In this document: one piece after another, positions 16,975-25,363 of the stretch
How positions within the stretch are numbered: the first letter of the stretch is position 1
Layout: every line of letters starts with the position of its first letter
Source: an uncultured Dehalococcoidia bacterium
GTDB lineage: Bacteria > Chloroflexota > Dehalococcoidia > Lucifugimonadales > UBA3495
DNA: 64,000 bases
Direction of reading: 5' to 3'
NCBI GenBank assembly: GCA_958296445.1
Contig: OY282565.1
Coordinates: 1,629,570-1,693,569 of the forward strand
Program-made: the position numbers and the translations under genes
The notes under the pieces: generated by a model
What the model was told of the DNA's origin: nothing
Databases searched by the model: none
Seen by the model: the letters and a program-made list of their open reading frames with translations, nothing else

Positions 16975-17528
16975 GCGCCGCCGCCATTTTCCTGACACTA
17001 CGCCCTTGCCAACCCTGAATACGCCCCTCTAACATAGTACCTGTGAATCCCAAACAATCGGCCAGCCCGCAAACCGCTCCAGCCCGGCCGCCAAGCCAAA
17101 ATGGTAGGAAATGGTGCTATATGGCGGGAAAATCGAAAAAATCCTGAAACTCCCGGAGGCGAACCGCCTATGCGGGAACTTCAAGACTTCCGCCGTGCCG
17201 CCCCCACCCTAACCCTCCCCCGGAGGGGGAGGGAATTTCGCCATCGCCTTTAAGATTCTTCGCTTCGCTCAGAATGACAGACTAGGCAGAATGACAGACG
17301 GGCAGACAGGCGGAATGGCCGGGGCGATTGATGGTTATGGTAGCTGCGATGGCGGTTAAGGCCGATGGTCGGCTGCTATCCGGCCGTCTTTCAGCACCAG
17401 CAGCAGTTGGCGGAGGTTTTGGATGTCCTCTAGGGGGTTGGCGGCTACGGCTATCATATCGGCGCGTTTGCCCGGCTCTAGGGTGCCAAGCTCGGGGCCT
17501 GCGCCGCACAGCTCGGCGGCGTTTCTGG
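16975..17528. repeat. Segmental duplication, copy 1
   Basis: This block is repeated with high identity at 17631-18290. Both copies share the stretch beginning CCATTTTCCTGACACTACG, the CTGTGAATCCCAAACAA segment (17041 and 17695), an A-rich GGCGGGAAAATCGAAAAAAT segment, a CTAACCCTCCCC-type block, a GAAGAATC element and the 3' end of an amidohydrolase gene. Copy 1 breaks off inside that gene at about 17528. The 16870-17355 gap holds no gene. Confidence 0.85.
17356..17528 (-). pseudogene. 3'-terminal fragment of an amidohydrolase gene
   Basis: About 173 bases are nearly identical to the last codons of the intact gene at 18121-19335, including the TAA stop (TTA on the plus strand at 17356-17358) and the sequence for GTLEPGKRADMIAV. 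Homology ends abruptly at about 17528, after the codons for AAELCG. It arrived as part of the segmental duplication and cannot make a functional enzyme. Confidence 0.85.
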
Positions 17529-17630
17529 GACGATTGCGGGATTTCCTCCCCTTCCGGGGGAGTGTTAGGGTGGGGGCGCCCCCCGGCCAGACCAGCTAAC
17601 CCAAAAGCGATTTCGCCGGAAAGGTTTGCC

Positions 17631-18120
17631 GCCGCTGCCATTTTCCTGACACTACGCCCTTGCCAACCCTGAATACGCCCCTCTAACATAATACCTGTGA
17701 ATCCCAAACAACCGGCCAGCCCGCAAACCGCCCCAGCCCAGCCGTCAAGCCAAAATGGTAGGAAATGGTGCTATATGGCGGGAAAATCGAAAAAATCCTG
17801 AACCCCCGGAGGCGACCGCCTGTGCGGGAACTTCAAGACTTCCGCCGTGCCGCGTTGACGCCCGCAGCCGTGCCGCCCCCACCCTAACCCTCCCCCTCCG
17901 GGGGAGGGAATTTCGCCATCGTCTTTAAGATTCTTCGCTTCGCTCAGAATGACAGACTAGGCGGAATGACAGACGGGCAGACAGGCGGAATGACAGACTA
18001 GGCGGAATGGCAGACGGGCAGACAGGCGGAATGACAGACTAGGCAGAATGGCAGACGGGCAGAATGGCAGACGGGCGGAATGGCCGGGGCGATTGATGGT
18101 TATGGTGGCTGCGATGGCGG
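17631..18120. repeat. Segmental duplication, copy 2, with expanded GAATGGCAGACGGGC units
   Basis: This is the second copy of the block at 16975-17528. It continues without interruption into the functional amidohydrolase gene. Between 17945 and 18085 it carries about eight short units of the type AGACTAGGCGGAATGACAG or AGACGGGCAGAATGGC, of which copy 1 has only about three, so the unit number has changed since duplication. The 17529-18120 gap contains no gene. Confidence 0.8.
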
Positions 18121-19335
18121 TTAAGGCCGGTGGTCGGCTGCTATCCGGCCGTCTTTCAGCACTAGGAGGAGTTGGCGGAGGTTTTGGATGTCCGCTAGGG
18201 GGTTGGCGGCTACGGCTATCATATCGGCGCGTTTGCCCGGCTCTAGGGTGCCAAGCTCGGGGCCTGCGCCGCACAGCTCGGCGGCGTTCTTGGTGGCAGC
18301 GGAGAGGGCCTGCCAGGGGGTGGCCCCGTTCTTGACCCACAGCCCAAGCTCCAGCAGGGCCGAATCGCGCAGGGGCAGCACGTCGGAGCCTAGGGCCATA
18401 GGCACTCCGGCGTCTAGGGCGACGCGAAACCAGCGGCGATGCTCTTCGGCGGCGGCGTCGGCCCGGCGTACCAGGTCGGGGGCGAGGGCTTTGCGCTCTA
18501 CGTATTCCCGCTCCCAAGGGGATTCCGCCTGCGCCGGGGTCAGGTGGGTGATTGCTAGGGTAGGCACATACCAGGTTCCGCTTTCCAGAAAGCCCGTGAT
18601 GCAGTCTTCGTCCATTACGTAGCCATGCTCGACGCTGTGGGCGCCCAGCCGGATGGCGGCCTTGACTGCCCCCGGGTTGGTGGCGTGGGCCATAACCGGC
18701 ATGGAACGCTGATGGCATAGGGCGAAGGCCGCTTCTATCTCTTGAGGCAGCAGGAAGGAGTCTAGGTGCCTATCCCAGTGCGGCCCCATTATGCCGCCGG
18801 ACAGGTTGAGCTTGATATGGTCGGCGCCGTTCTTTATCTGCTCCCGGATGGCCTCGGCGAAACCGTAGGGGCCGTCGCATTCGCGGGCGTGGCCCGAAGT
18901 AAGGAAGTGGCCCCCGGTGGTGGTGAGAAAGTTTCCGCAGGCGAAAACCCGCGGGCCGGCGAGGCCCGTCGGCGACTCGAAGGCCCGTTTCCAGGCCACG
19001 TCCATAAAGTGGCCCGCCCCGGCGCAGCGAACCGAAGTGACGCCCGCCTCGGCAAGACCGCGCATCAAGTTCTGGCCGAACCAGGCGGTAAGCTGGGCCA
19101 CGGTGGTTCCCGGCGGGTTGGGATATTCCGGGTGGATGTGGACATCCCACAGTCCGGGCAGCAGGTAAGCCCCTTGCAGGTCTATGACCGTCCCCGAACC
19201 GCCGCCGGGGGCAGGGGTATCTCCCTGGACGACCGACGCAATCCGGCCGCTTTCCACGGTGACCGTTGCGCCGGGGCGTACTGCCGGGCTTAGGCAGTCA
19301 ATGAGGTTGCAGTTGGTCAGCGTAAGCTGTGGCAT
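18121..19335 (-). CDS. Metal-dependent amidohydrolase
   Basis: This 404-residue amidohydrolase-superfamily enzyme is cotranscribed with the min genes, its ATG lying 7 bases after the minE stop. Metal ligands are visible in LPGLWDVHIHPEY (HxH, ~residue 67), DHIKLNLSGG (Lys), MAHATNPG (His), SVEHGYVMD (His) and ALGSDVLPL (Asp). The C-terminal TLEPGKRADMIAV is typical of the imidazolonepropionase/aryldialkylphosphatase-like group. The substrate is unknown. A truncated copy of its 3' end stands at 17356-17528. Confidence 0.85.
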   Translation of the reverse strand: MPQLTLTNCNLIDCLSPAVRPGATVTVESGRIASVVQGDTPAPGGGSGTVIDLQGAYLLPGLWDVHIHPEYPNPPGTTVAQLTAWFGQNLMRGLAEAGVTSVRCAGAGHFMDVAWKRAFESPTGLAGPRVFACGNFLTTTGGHFLTSGHARECDGPYGFAEAIREQIKNGADHIKLNLSGGIMGPHWDRHLDSFLLPQEIEAAFALCHQRSMPVMAHATNPGAVKAAIRLGAHSVEHGYVMDEDCITGFLESGTWYVPTLAITHLTPAQAESPWEREYVERKALAPDLVRRADAAAEEHRRWFRVALDAGVPMALGSDVLPLRDSALLELGLWVKNGATPWQALSAATKNAAELCGAGPELGTLEPGKRADMIAVAANPLADIQNLRQLLLVLKDGRIAADHRP

Positions 19336-19342
19336 AAGGCAC

Positions 19343-19633
19343 CTACCGCGCCGGGGCCGACATCAGGGCGCTCACGTCTTTCACCTCGATGTTGGACACC
19401 AGCATAATCAGCTCCTCTAGGCGGCGCACCTCGAACTCTATAAAGTCGTCTTCCACCACCATATAGCGGGAGACCACCTCGAGGATTTCCTGTTTCATCT
19501 GCTCCATTTTTTCCGGCGACAGCTCGATGCGGTCCTGAATGAGAACTAGGCGCAGCCGCTGCCGGGCGATTTCGCTGGAGCTTTGCCGGTTCTTGCCGGA
19601 CAGTCCGAACAGCCAACGCAGCAGTTCACGCAT
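19343..19633 (-). CDS. minE: MinE, topological specificity factor of cell division
   Basis: This is a 96-residue protein. MinE binds membrane-bound MinD, stimulates its ATPase and drives oscillation that keeps MinC away from midcell. The N-terminal amphipathic helix (LRWLFGLSG) is followed by the MinD-contact region ASQ/RQRLRLVLIQDRIELSP-type segment. The C-terminal dimerisation domain contains MKQEILEVVSRYMVVEDDFI. The gene overlaps minD by 8 bases, as expected for a coupled operon. Confidence 0.93.
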   Translation of the reverse strand: MRELLRWLFGLSGKNRQSSSEIARQRLRLVLIQDRIELSPEKMEQMKQEILEVVSRYMVVEDDFIEFEVRRLEELIMLVSNIEVKDVSALMSAPAR

Positions 19634-20444
19634 GGGAGTAAGCCCTCCCTTTGATGCCCACCAGATCCCGCAGCTTGTGGAACATTCCGGGACGGGGCGT
19701 GATTTCGTTCAGCGGCACTTCCTCGCCGTCCATCCGCGCCGCGATGCGGATGTAGGCGGCTCCGGCGGCGGAGCGGGCGTCATGCACCACTGGCACGCCG
19801 CGGTTGGCGGCGGACACGGTGCGCTCATCGGCCGGAACCAGGCCGATGAGTTCGATAGCCAGCAGCGACTCCACGTCCTTTTGCCCCATCATATCGCCGC
19901 GCCGCACTAGATCGGCGTCAATGCGGTTGATGACGAGCCGGGGGCGGTGCAGCCCCGAAGCCTCCAGCAGGCCGATGACCCGGTCGGCGTCGCGGATGGC
20001 GGCGACTTCCGGGGTGGTTACGATTACCGCTTCCTGGGCGGCGGTGGTGGCGTTCCTGAATCCTTGTTCGATGCCGGCGGGGCAGTCTATCAGGATGTAG
20101 TCGTATTCCTGCTCCAGGGCGGCGCAGAGTTCCCGCAGTTGGGACGGTTCGATGCTGTCCTTGTCGCGGGTTTGGGCCGCCGGAATCAGGTACAGCTCCA
20201 GCCCGTGCTTGTCCTTAATCATAGCCTGCCGCACCCGGCACTTGCCCTCGATGACGTTAACCAGGTCGTAGACGATGCGGTTTTCCAGCCCCATGATGAC
20301 GTCGAGGTTGCGCAGGCCGATGTCGGTGTCAATAACCACCACGCGGTGGCGGCGCATAGCCAGGGCGGCGCCGATGTTGGCGGTGGCGGTGGTCTTGCCC
20401 ACGCCGCCCTTGCCGGAGGTAATAACGATGGTTTTACCCGTCAT
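19626..20444 (-). CDS. minD: MinD, septum-site-determining ATPase
   Basis: This 272-residue deviant-Walker ATPase of the ParA/MIND class recruits MinC and MinE to the membrane. The Walker A motif GKGGVGKTT is at residues 11-19, VVIDTDIGLRNLDVIMG follows at about 35-51, and DCPAGIEQGF at about 118. The C-terminus (FHKLRDLVGIKG) can form the amphipathic membrane-targeting helix. AAAGGGGTTCC precedes ATG 20444. It overlaps minC by 11 bases and minE by 8. Confidence 0.95.
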   Translation of the reverse strand: MTGKTIVITSGKGGVGKTTATANIGAALAMRRHRVVVIDTDIGLRNLDVIMGLENRIVYDLVNVIEGKCRVRQAMIKDKHGLELYLIPAAQTRDKDSIEPSQLRELCAALEQEYDYILIDCPAGIEQGFRNATTAAQEAVIVTTPEVAAIRDADRVIGLLEASGLHRPRLVINRIDADLVRRGDMMGQKDVESLLAIELIGLVPADERTVSAANRGVPVVHDARSAAGAAYIRIAARMDGEEVPLNEITPRPGMFHKLRDLVGIKGRAYSHA

Positions 20445-21303
20445 AAGGAACCCCTTTTGTGTATCTGGCGAAACGCCCGGCGAAGGGCGAGATGTAGATA
20501 CCGCCCCGGCGGGTGTAGGCGATGCTGAGCTGCCCGTTGCCTTGCCGGCGCTTTTTGCCCGCCTTGCCTCTGCCGTCGGGCGGGGCGGCCGCTTCGCAGT
20601 CGCCGATGCGGATGCGGGGCGAGGCGATGTCTAGGGCGATGATGGCGGCTTTGGCGTCGCCCGACGCGCCGGCGTGGGGCAGGCCCTTTAACGCCCCCAT
20701 CACCACGATGTCACCCTCGGCCACAATTTCGGAACCGGGGTTGACGTCGCCCAGCACTACCACATCGCCCCGGTGGTGAACCGACTCGCCGGAGCGGAAG
20801 GTGGCGCGAATCAGCAACGCTTGAGTGCGGTTGCGCTGGTGGCCGCGGGTGAGGTCGGTCAAGGCGCGGCCCAACGCCCCGGCCGGGGCCGGGGGAGGCG
20901 ATGCGGCATACCGCCACGGGTAGCGCCACGGCGCATCATCGGCGAAAGGGCCGGGGGCGCAGGTATCCGGCTCTAGGCCGTAGTCGGTGGCGGTGGATAC
21001 GAAGCGGGATACTTTCAGCCCTGAGTTTTCCTCGAAAACGCGGCGGATGGCGTCCTTTTCCCCGGGGCTCAGGATGCGCTTTCCGGTGTTGACGCTTACC
21101 CCGCCCGCGGAGAAAAGCGCTCCACGCCGCTGGGACAACTGCGCCCGCAAGTCCCGGGATACATCCTCAATCGGCGCATCTTCGGCGATGACGAAGGCGA
21201 TGTCGCTGCCGCGTCCGGTGATGTTCACGGCGCTTTGCCGCGCCGCGCCGTCCGCCCCTTTCGGCGGGCTGACTGCAATGGCTGGAGAGTCGAATATGAC
21301 CAC
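20434..21303 (-). CDS. minC: MinC, septum-site-determining FtsZ inhibitor
   Basis: This is the first gene of the minCDE operon, with about 289 residues. The C-terminal beta-helix domain is clear: HHRGDVVVLGDVNPGSEIVA, then GDIVVMGALKGLPHAGASGD and SPRIRIGD, which bind MinD. The N-terminal domain that inhibits FtsZ is divergent. The start is uncertain. GTG 21303 is chosen, and TTG 21315 in the same frame is an alternative. No ATG is available nearby. Confidence 0.88.
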   Translation of the reverse strand: MVIFDSPAIAVSPPKGADGAARQSAVNITGRGSDIAFVIAEDAPIEDVSRDLRAQLSQRRGALFSAGGVSVNTGKRILSPGEKDAIRRVFEENSGLKVSRFVSTATDYGLEPDTCAPGPFADDAPWRYPWRYAASPPPAPAGALGRALTDLTRGHQRNRTQALLIRATFRSGESVHHRGDVVVLGDVNPGSEIVAEGDIVVMGALKGLPHAGASGDAKAAIIALDIASPRIRIGDCEAAAPPDGRGKAGKKRRQGNGQLSIAYTRRGGIYISPFAGRFARYTKGVPYDG

Positions 21304-21417
21304 GGCCCACCCCAATCCGGGTTATGTCACCTCGGTTATATCAACCCGGAACCGGGGAAAACAACGAATTGGCGGGCGAGTTTTGGGCGTTTTCTTAGAT
21401 TATGTTCATAAAACCGG

Positions 21418-21483
21418 TCATTCTGAGCTAAGGGAAGGGTCTGGCTGCCGTGGGTGAGATTCTTCGCTTTGCTCAGAATGACA
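21418..21483. repeat. GAAGAATC-type palindromic repeat
   Basis: This copy reads GTCATTCTGAGCTAAGGGAA to GCTTTGCTCAGAATGACAG. Together with the hairpin at 21597-21637 it fills most of the 21304-21681 gap, which contains no gene. Confidence 0.75.
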
Positions 21484-21596
21484 GGGGGAGCGCAGGTTGA
21501 CAAAGGGGCAGGGTGGCAAGCGCTCAGGGTGGCAAGGGGGAATTTCGCAATCGTCTAGACGGTCAGTTGGGGGCGTCGGGCGGTTTAAGACGCGCG

Positions 21597-21637
21597 AAAC
21601 CCGTTCATCCTGAGCTGGTCGAAGGATGAACGGGTTT
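21597..21637. terminator. Strong 15-bp hairpin after the thiolase gene
   Basis: AAACCCGTTCATCCT (21597-21611) and its exact complement (21623-21637) enclose an 11-base loop containing GAGCTGGTCGA. It lies 45 bases beyond the thiolase stop codon on the minus strand. There is no T tract, so it may act by RNA stability or be a repeat element rather than a classical terminator. Confidence 0.6.
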
Positions 21638-21681
21638 GGGGTGGGACGGACGGGGTTTGACAGCCCCTTTGCGCAGGCGGG

Positions 21682-22854
21682 CTATTCGCGGGTTCCGAAC
21701 AGGGCTACGGAGCAGGTGAAAGAGCCGGGGCGGCCGCCTAGGTTGTGGGTCAGGCCGAGGTCGGCTTTCTGGAGCTGGCGCGGGCCGGCATTGCCTTGAA
21801 GCTGCTTGTAGACTTCGTAAATCATTCGGATGCCGCTGGCGCCGATGGGATGGCCGAAGCATTTAAGGCCGCCGTCGGTGTTCACCGGCAGGTCGCCCTC
21901 TAGGGTGAAGGTTCCGGCGGCTACGTCGGCGCTGGCTTGGCCGCGGGGGCTGAAGCCCAAGTCTTCGTAGATAATCAGCTCGGTGATGGTGAAGCAGTCA
22001 TGCACCATCGCCAAGTCAATTTCCCGGCGCGGGTCGCTGATTCCGGCTTCCTGATAGGCCGACTGGCTGGCCCGCACCGACTCGGGAAAGTGGGTGAAGT
22101 CCCAATCGTTGCGCATAATGCCGAAAGCGCCCACGGACAGCCCCAGCCCCTTGACTAGGATGTAGTCGTCGCGGAAGGTTTTGGCGATTTCCGGCGTGGT
22201 GATGATGGCGGCGGCGGCGCCGTCGCTTACCCCGCAGCAGTCGAACAGGCCCAGCGGCCAAGCCACCATCGGCGCGTTGGCGACCTGCTCGGCGCTGACT
22301 TCCCGCTGGAAATGGGCCTTGGGGCTCATAGTGCCGTTGTGGTGATTCTTGGATGCGATTTGGGCCAGCGTCCGCTTGCCCTCGTCGAAGGGGATGCCGT
22401 ACTCGTGGAAGTAGCGGGTAGCGGCTAGGGCGAACTGGGAGGGCGGGGGAACCGGCGGGTTGACGTCGGCGCCGGGGGCTTCCGGCACCGCCAAGCCGGA
22501 AAAGCCGGAATCCTTGAGCTTCTCCACCCCTAGGGCCAGCACGATGTCATACACCCCGGCGGCCACGGCGTAGCAAGCGTTGCGGAAGGCGTCGGTAGCG
22601 GTGGCGCAGGCGTTCTCCACGCGGGAGATGGGGATGTAGTCCAGCTTCAGCGCGTCGGCCAGGGGCTGCCCGGTGCGAAAGGACGCCACGGTGCCAAGCC
22701 AGGCCGCCTGAATGTCTTTGCCCTCAATACCGGCGTCTTCGTATGCCTCATAGGCCGCTTCCACCATCAGGTCGGCGGAGCTGGCGTCCCACCGCTCGCC
22801 GAACTTGGTGCAGCCCATACCGATGATGGCAACCCGGTCTTTGATTCCGCTCAT
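21682..22854 (-). CDS. SCP2-type thiolase / acetyl-CoA acetyltransferase
   Basis: This is a 390-residue thiolase-fold enzyme that would cleave or form beta-ketoacyl-CoA. The nucleophilic Cys is in VENACATATDAF (~residue 83), the second active-site region is GGLKCFGHPIGASG, and THNLGGRPG is near the end, as in SCP2-thiolases. GGGAGGCTGAT stands before ATG 22854. An in-frame upstream ATG at 22887 lies too far from a ribosome-binding site. Enzymes of this type in archaea and Chloroflexota work with a DUF35 partner, and the HMGS-DUF35 fusion at 23839-25251 is the likely partner. Confidence 0.88.
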   Translation of the reverse strand: MSGIKDRVAIIGMGCTKFGERWDASSADLMVEAAYEAYEDAGIEGKDIQAAWLGTVASFRTGQPLADALKLDYIPISRVENACATATDAFRNACYAVAAGVYDIVLALGVEKLKDSGFSGLAVPEAPGADVNPPVPPPSQFALAATRYFHEYGIPFDEGKRTLAQIASKNHHNGTMSPKAHFQREVSAEQVANAPMVAWPLGLFDCCGVSDGAAAAIITTPEIAKTFRDDYILVKGLGLSVGAFGIMRNDWDFTHFPESVRASQSAYQEAGISDPRREIDLAMVHDCFTITELIIYEDLGFSPRGQASADVAAGTFTLEGDLPVNTDGGLKCFGHPIGASGIRMIYEVYKQLQGNAGPRQLQKADLGLTHNLGGRPGSFTCSVALFGTRE

Positions 22855-22876
22855 ATCAGCCTCCCGAGTTAGTGCT

Positions 22877-23803
22877 TTATTCGCCAAAAATGTTGCCTAG
22901 ATGCCGCCGCAGCTCGGTTTCCAGACTGCTTTTGCCCCGTATGGCGTCCTCGCAGAAAATTACCCGGTAGCCTCCCACGTCGAAGGGCAGCTCCGTATCC
23001 CGGGCCGCCAGCAGGATTACCGGCTTGTTTAAGGCGTGGGAGTAGCCCAGTTCGTAAAACACGTTGGGGTTGGCCGGCGTAATTTCGGCGATAATCACGT
23101 TGGACTCGGCTAATCCCTGGATTATGTCCTGAAGGATAACGCCGGGACGGTAAATATCGGAAGCCCGGTATGCCTCAATGCCCAAGTCGGCGCATACCGG
23201 CTGAATGACGTCTTGGTACAGTTCGTTAAAGGGGGAAGTGAATTGCATAACGACAAAAGCGGAAAGGGCTTGGGCCGAAATTTCGACTGGGCCAAAACTT
23301 ACCGGCTCGTGTCCCAAAGCGAACAGGCCGACTTGTTCCCGCTCTAGGGGTTCACTCAGGACGTGATTCAGCACTCTGATTCCATCCACCTTGAGGGTGA
23401 TTCGCTGGCCTTCCACGCCGACATCAACGCGGTAGGGGTGATTGCGCTTCAGGTTGTCAACTAGGCCAGCGCCTTTCAGCCGCCGCAGTCCGGCGCGTGG
23501 GGCTAACTCGGCTATAACGTATGCTTCTTCGTAGCCGCCAATCCCAACGGTTATGTATCGGGAATCCGCAGAAGCGTAACCTAAAAGGATATGCCCGGCC
23601 TCGGCATTGGGCGGCAGGGTAATTGTCGCCTTGACTTGCCCGCCGGTAAACCTGACCCCGCTTAAGGCGATGCCTCCCTGAAAGGCGGAATCTCTGCGCT
23701 CCACGGGGACTTTCGGCCCTAGGTAAGTCAGGGAATCCGGCTCGGATTGCCAGATTCCCTCGATGGGGGCCCAGCCTTCGACTGTGGTGAATTTTTCGGC
23801 CAC
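22877..23803 (-). CDS. Jelly-roll domain fused to a nucleoside-deoxyribosyltransferase-like domain
   Basis: This is a 308-residue two-domain protein. Residues ~1-170 form a beta-sandwich of the LamG/DUF1080 type (GHILLGYASADSRYITVG and KVDGIRVLNHVL are typical strands). Residues ~175-308 are a Rossmann-like domain, starting FVVMQFTSPFNELYQDVI. It contains AESNVIIAEITPANPNVFYELGYSHALNKP, given here in pieces: NVIIAEITP and NVFYELGYSHAL carry the conserved Asp/Glu region. Such domains in the deoxyribosyltransferase/TIR-like superfamily hydrolyse or bind nucleotides and are found in immune effectors. GTG 23803 is chosen because the longer frame runs into the HMGS-like gene. It sits between two lipid genes on the same strand. 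Confidence 0.7.
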   Translation of the reverse strand: MAEKFTTVEGWAPIEGIWQSEPDSLTYLGPKVPVERRDSAFQGGIALSGVRFTGGQVKATITLPPNAEAGHILLGYASADSRYITVGIGGYEEAYVIAELAPRAGLRRLKGAGLVDNLKRNHPYRVDVGVEGQRITLKVDGIRVLNHVLSEPLEREQVGLFALGHEPVSFGPVEISAQALSAFVVMQFTSPFNELYQDVIQPVCADLGIEAYRASDIYRPGVILQDIIQGLAESNVIIAEITPANPNVFYELGYSHALNKPVILLAARDTELPFDVGGYRVIFCEDAIRGKSSLETELRRHLGNIFGE

Positions 23804-23838
23804 TGTTTTTCTCTTTGCCGGTTTAATCCTCTTTCGGG

Positions 23839-25251
23839 TTAATCCGCCGCCCGGCGGGGGATGGCTTTCCAGTAGTAGTTGTGTATGCCGTTGACTACCC
23901 GGAGCTTGCGGAAACTCATTTCCACCGGCAGGCCGATCTTTATTTCGTCCAGTTCGCGGTCGGTTACCATACACAGGGCGCGGCCTCCGCCGTCGAAATC
24001 CACCACCGCGATGACCAGCGGGGTGTCGGTGGTTCCGGCCAGATAGTCCATTGAGTAGGTGAACACCCGGCCGGGGCGGTCGCTGAGGCGCAGCGGCGTG
24101 GAGTCGTCGCGGGCTTGGCATTTCACGCAGACCCGCTGCGGCGGATACTGCACGAAGCCGCACTGGTTGCAGGACGCTCCGTAGAAGCGGATGTTGCGGT
24201 CGCCTTCCCGCCACAGGGCGGACACCGAGGGCGATTGCGCCTGCGGGCGGCGCGAGGCGGCGTCGGTGACCCACACATCGCGCCATCGGGCGTAGGTTTC
24301 ATAGCTGTCCAGCGCCCGGCCGGAGTTGAGGTAGCCGCTGACGCCATGGCTGCCTTGCCCATTGCCGGGATGCGCGGCGGCGCGGAAACCGATAACGTCA
24401 CTGCCGTCGCCGTAGGATGCGGCGACCACTAGCTGGCCCGGCGCGGCGTCTTCTAAGGCCGCGGCCAGCAGCATCGGCACAAAGGCCGTGCCGGTGTTGC
24501 CGAGGCGTCCGAACATACCGTCCTGAACCTGCTCCGGGGCGAAGCCCAACTGACGCGCCAACTGGGTATGTCGGCGTCCGTCGGGGGCGTAGAGGGCCAG
24601 CTTGCCGACGTCCCGCGCCGATATGCCCTGCCGCTCCATATATCCGGCCACGGCGTCGCCTAGGATGCGCTCCAGCCCTTCCTCGATGGCGAAGCGGTCT
24701 TCCCAAGAGCGCACAAAGGGGTCGCCGGCGCTGCGCCATACGTCCATCATATTTTCGGTGATGTTGTAGTGGCCTTCGTGCTCGGCAATGACATCATCGC
24801 GGGAGATGATAAAGGCCGCCGCGCCGTCGCCGGAGTTGCGCTCGGCCTCGCCCCGGGGGGCGCCCTGCCGGTTGTCGCTGGCGATGACCAGCACTTGACG
24901 GGCGGAACCGGCGGCCACGGAGTCTAGGGCCTGCTTCAGGGCGGTGGTACCGGCGCGAAGCACGTCGGTTATATCTGCGGTGAAAATATCACGGCGCAGG
25001 TCAAGGGCGGTGGCGATGATAGAGGCGCAGCCCTTTTCGGCGTAGGGGGGCGTGGTCGTGGCGAAAAGCAGCCCGTCAATCAGCCCCCGGTCGCGCCCGG
25101 CGAGGCAGTCGAGGCCCGCCGCCACCGCCATGCTGACGCTGTCCTCGTCGAAATTAGCCACCGCCCGCTCTGCCCGCGAATTCCAGCCGTCGGTGGCGGC
25201 GCCCAGACGATAGCGGGGGACATAGCCCCCAAAGGCCGCAATTCCAGCCAC
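23839..25251 (-). CDS. HMG-CoA-synthase-like protein fused to a DUF35 zinc-ribbon/OB-fold domain
   Basis: This protein has about 470 residues. The N-terminal ~310 follow the HMG-CoA synthase/KAS III thiolase fold (GGYVPRYRL, NSGDGAAAFIISRDDV, GRLGNTGTAF). The position of the acyl-enzyme cysteine reads DVLRAGTTAL, with Leu instead of Cys, so ordinary condensation chemistry is unlikely. The C-terminal ~130 form a DUF35 domain with a zinc ribbon (SCNQCGF, then CVKCQAR) and an OB fold. DUF35 proteins bridge thiolase and HMGS in archaea. GTG 25251, six bases after GGGAGG, is preferred to GTG 25257. Stop-to-start spacing of 35 bases joins it to the next gene. Confidence 0.8.
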   Translation of the reverse strand: MAGIAAFGGYVPRYRLGAATDGWNSRAERAVANFDEDSVSMAVAAGLDCLAGRDRGLIDGLLFATTTPPYAEKGCASIIATALDLRRDIFTADITDVLRAGTTALKQALDSVAAGSARQVLVIASDNRQGAPRGEAERNSGDGAAAFIISRDDVIAEHEGHYNITENMMDVWRSAGDPFVRSWEDRFAIEEGLERILGDAVAGYMERQGISARDVGKLALYAPDGRRHTQLARQLGFAPEQVQDGMFGRLGNTGTAFVPMLLAAALEDAAPGQLVVAASYGDGSDVIGFRAAAHPGNGQGSHGVSGYLNSGRALDSYETYARWRDVWVTDAASRRPQAQSPSVSALWREGDRNIRFYGASCNQCGFVQYPPQRVCVKCQARDDSTPLRLSDRPGRVFTYSMDYLAGTTDTPLVIAVVDFDGGGRALCMVTDRELDEIKIGLPVEMSFRKLRVVNGIHNYYWKAIPRRAAD

Positions 25252-25333
25252 AAGCACCCTCCCGGATACGGATGGGGGTATGCTATCAGGCGGGGAAATT
25301 GGGTGTCAACGCGGGATTGCTGACATATTGCCA

Positions 25334-25363
25334 TTGACACCCCGGCGATGACGCCTGCACAAT
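25334..25363 (+). promoter_or_regulatory. Possible promoter upstream of the R-M genes
   Basis: TTGACA (25334-25339) is followed after 18 bases by CACAAT (25358-25363). Transcription would leave a leader of about 185 bases before the methyltransferase ATG at 25555. The -10 is only a partial match. Confidence 0.4.

Noticed and set aside
21597..21637. Hairpin as a classical rho-independent terminator
   Set aside because: It has no T tract on either strand; kept only as a hairpin at a transcript end.
23804..24286. N-terminal extension of the jelly-roll/deoxyribosyltransferase-like gene
   Set aside because: The extra codons are antisense-free but lie inside the HMGS-DUF35 gene in another frame and are Arg/Pro-rich; GTG 23803 gives a domain-complete protein.
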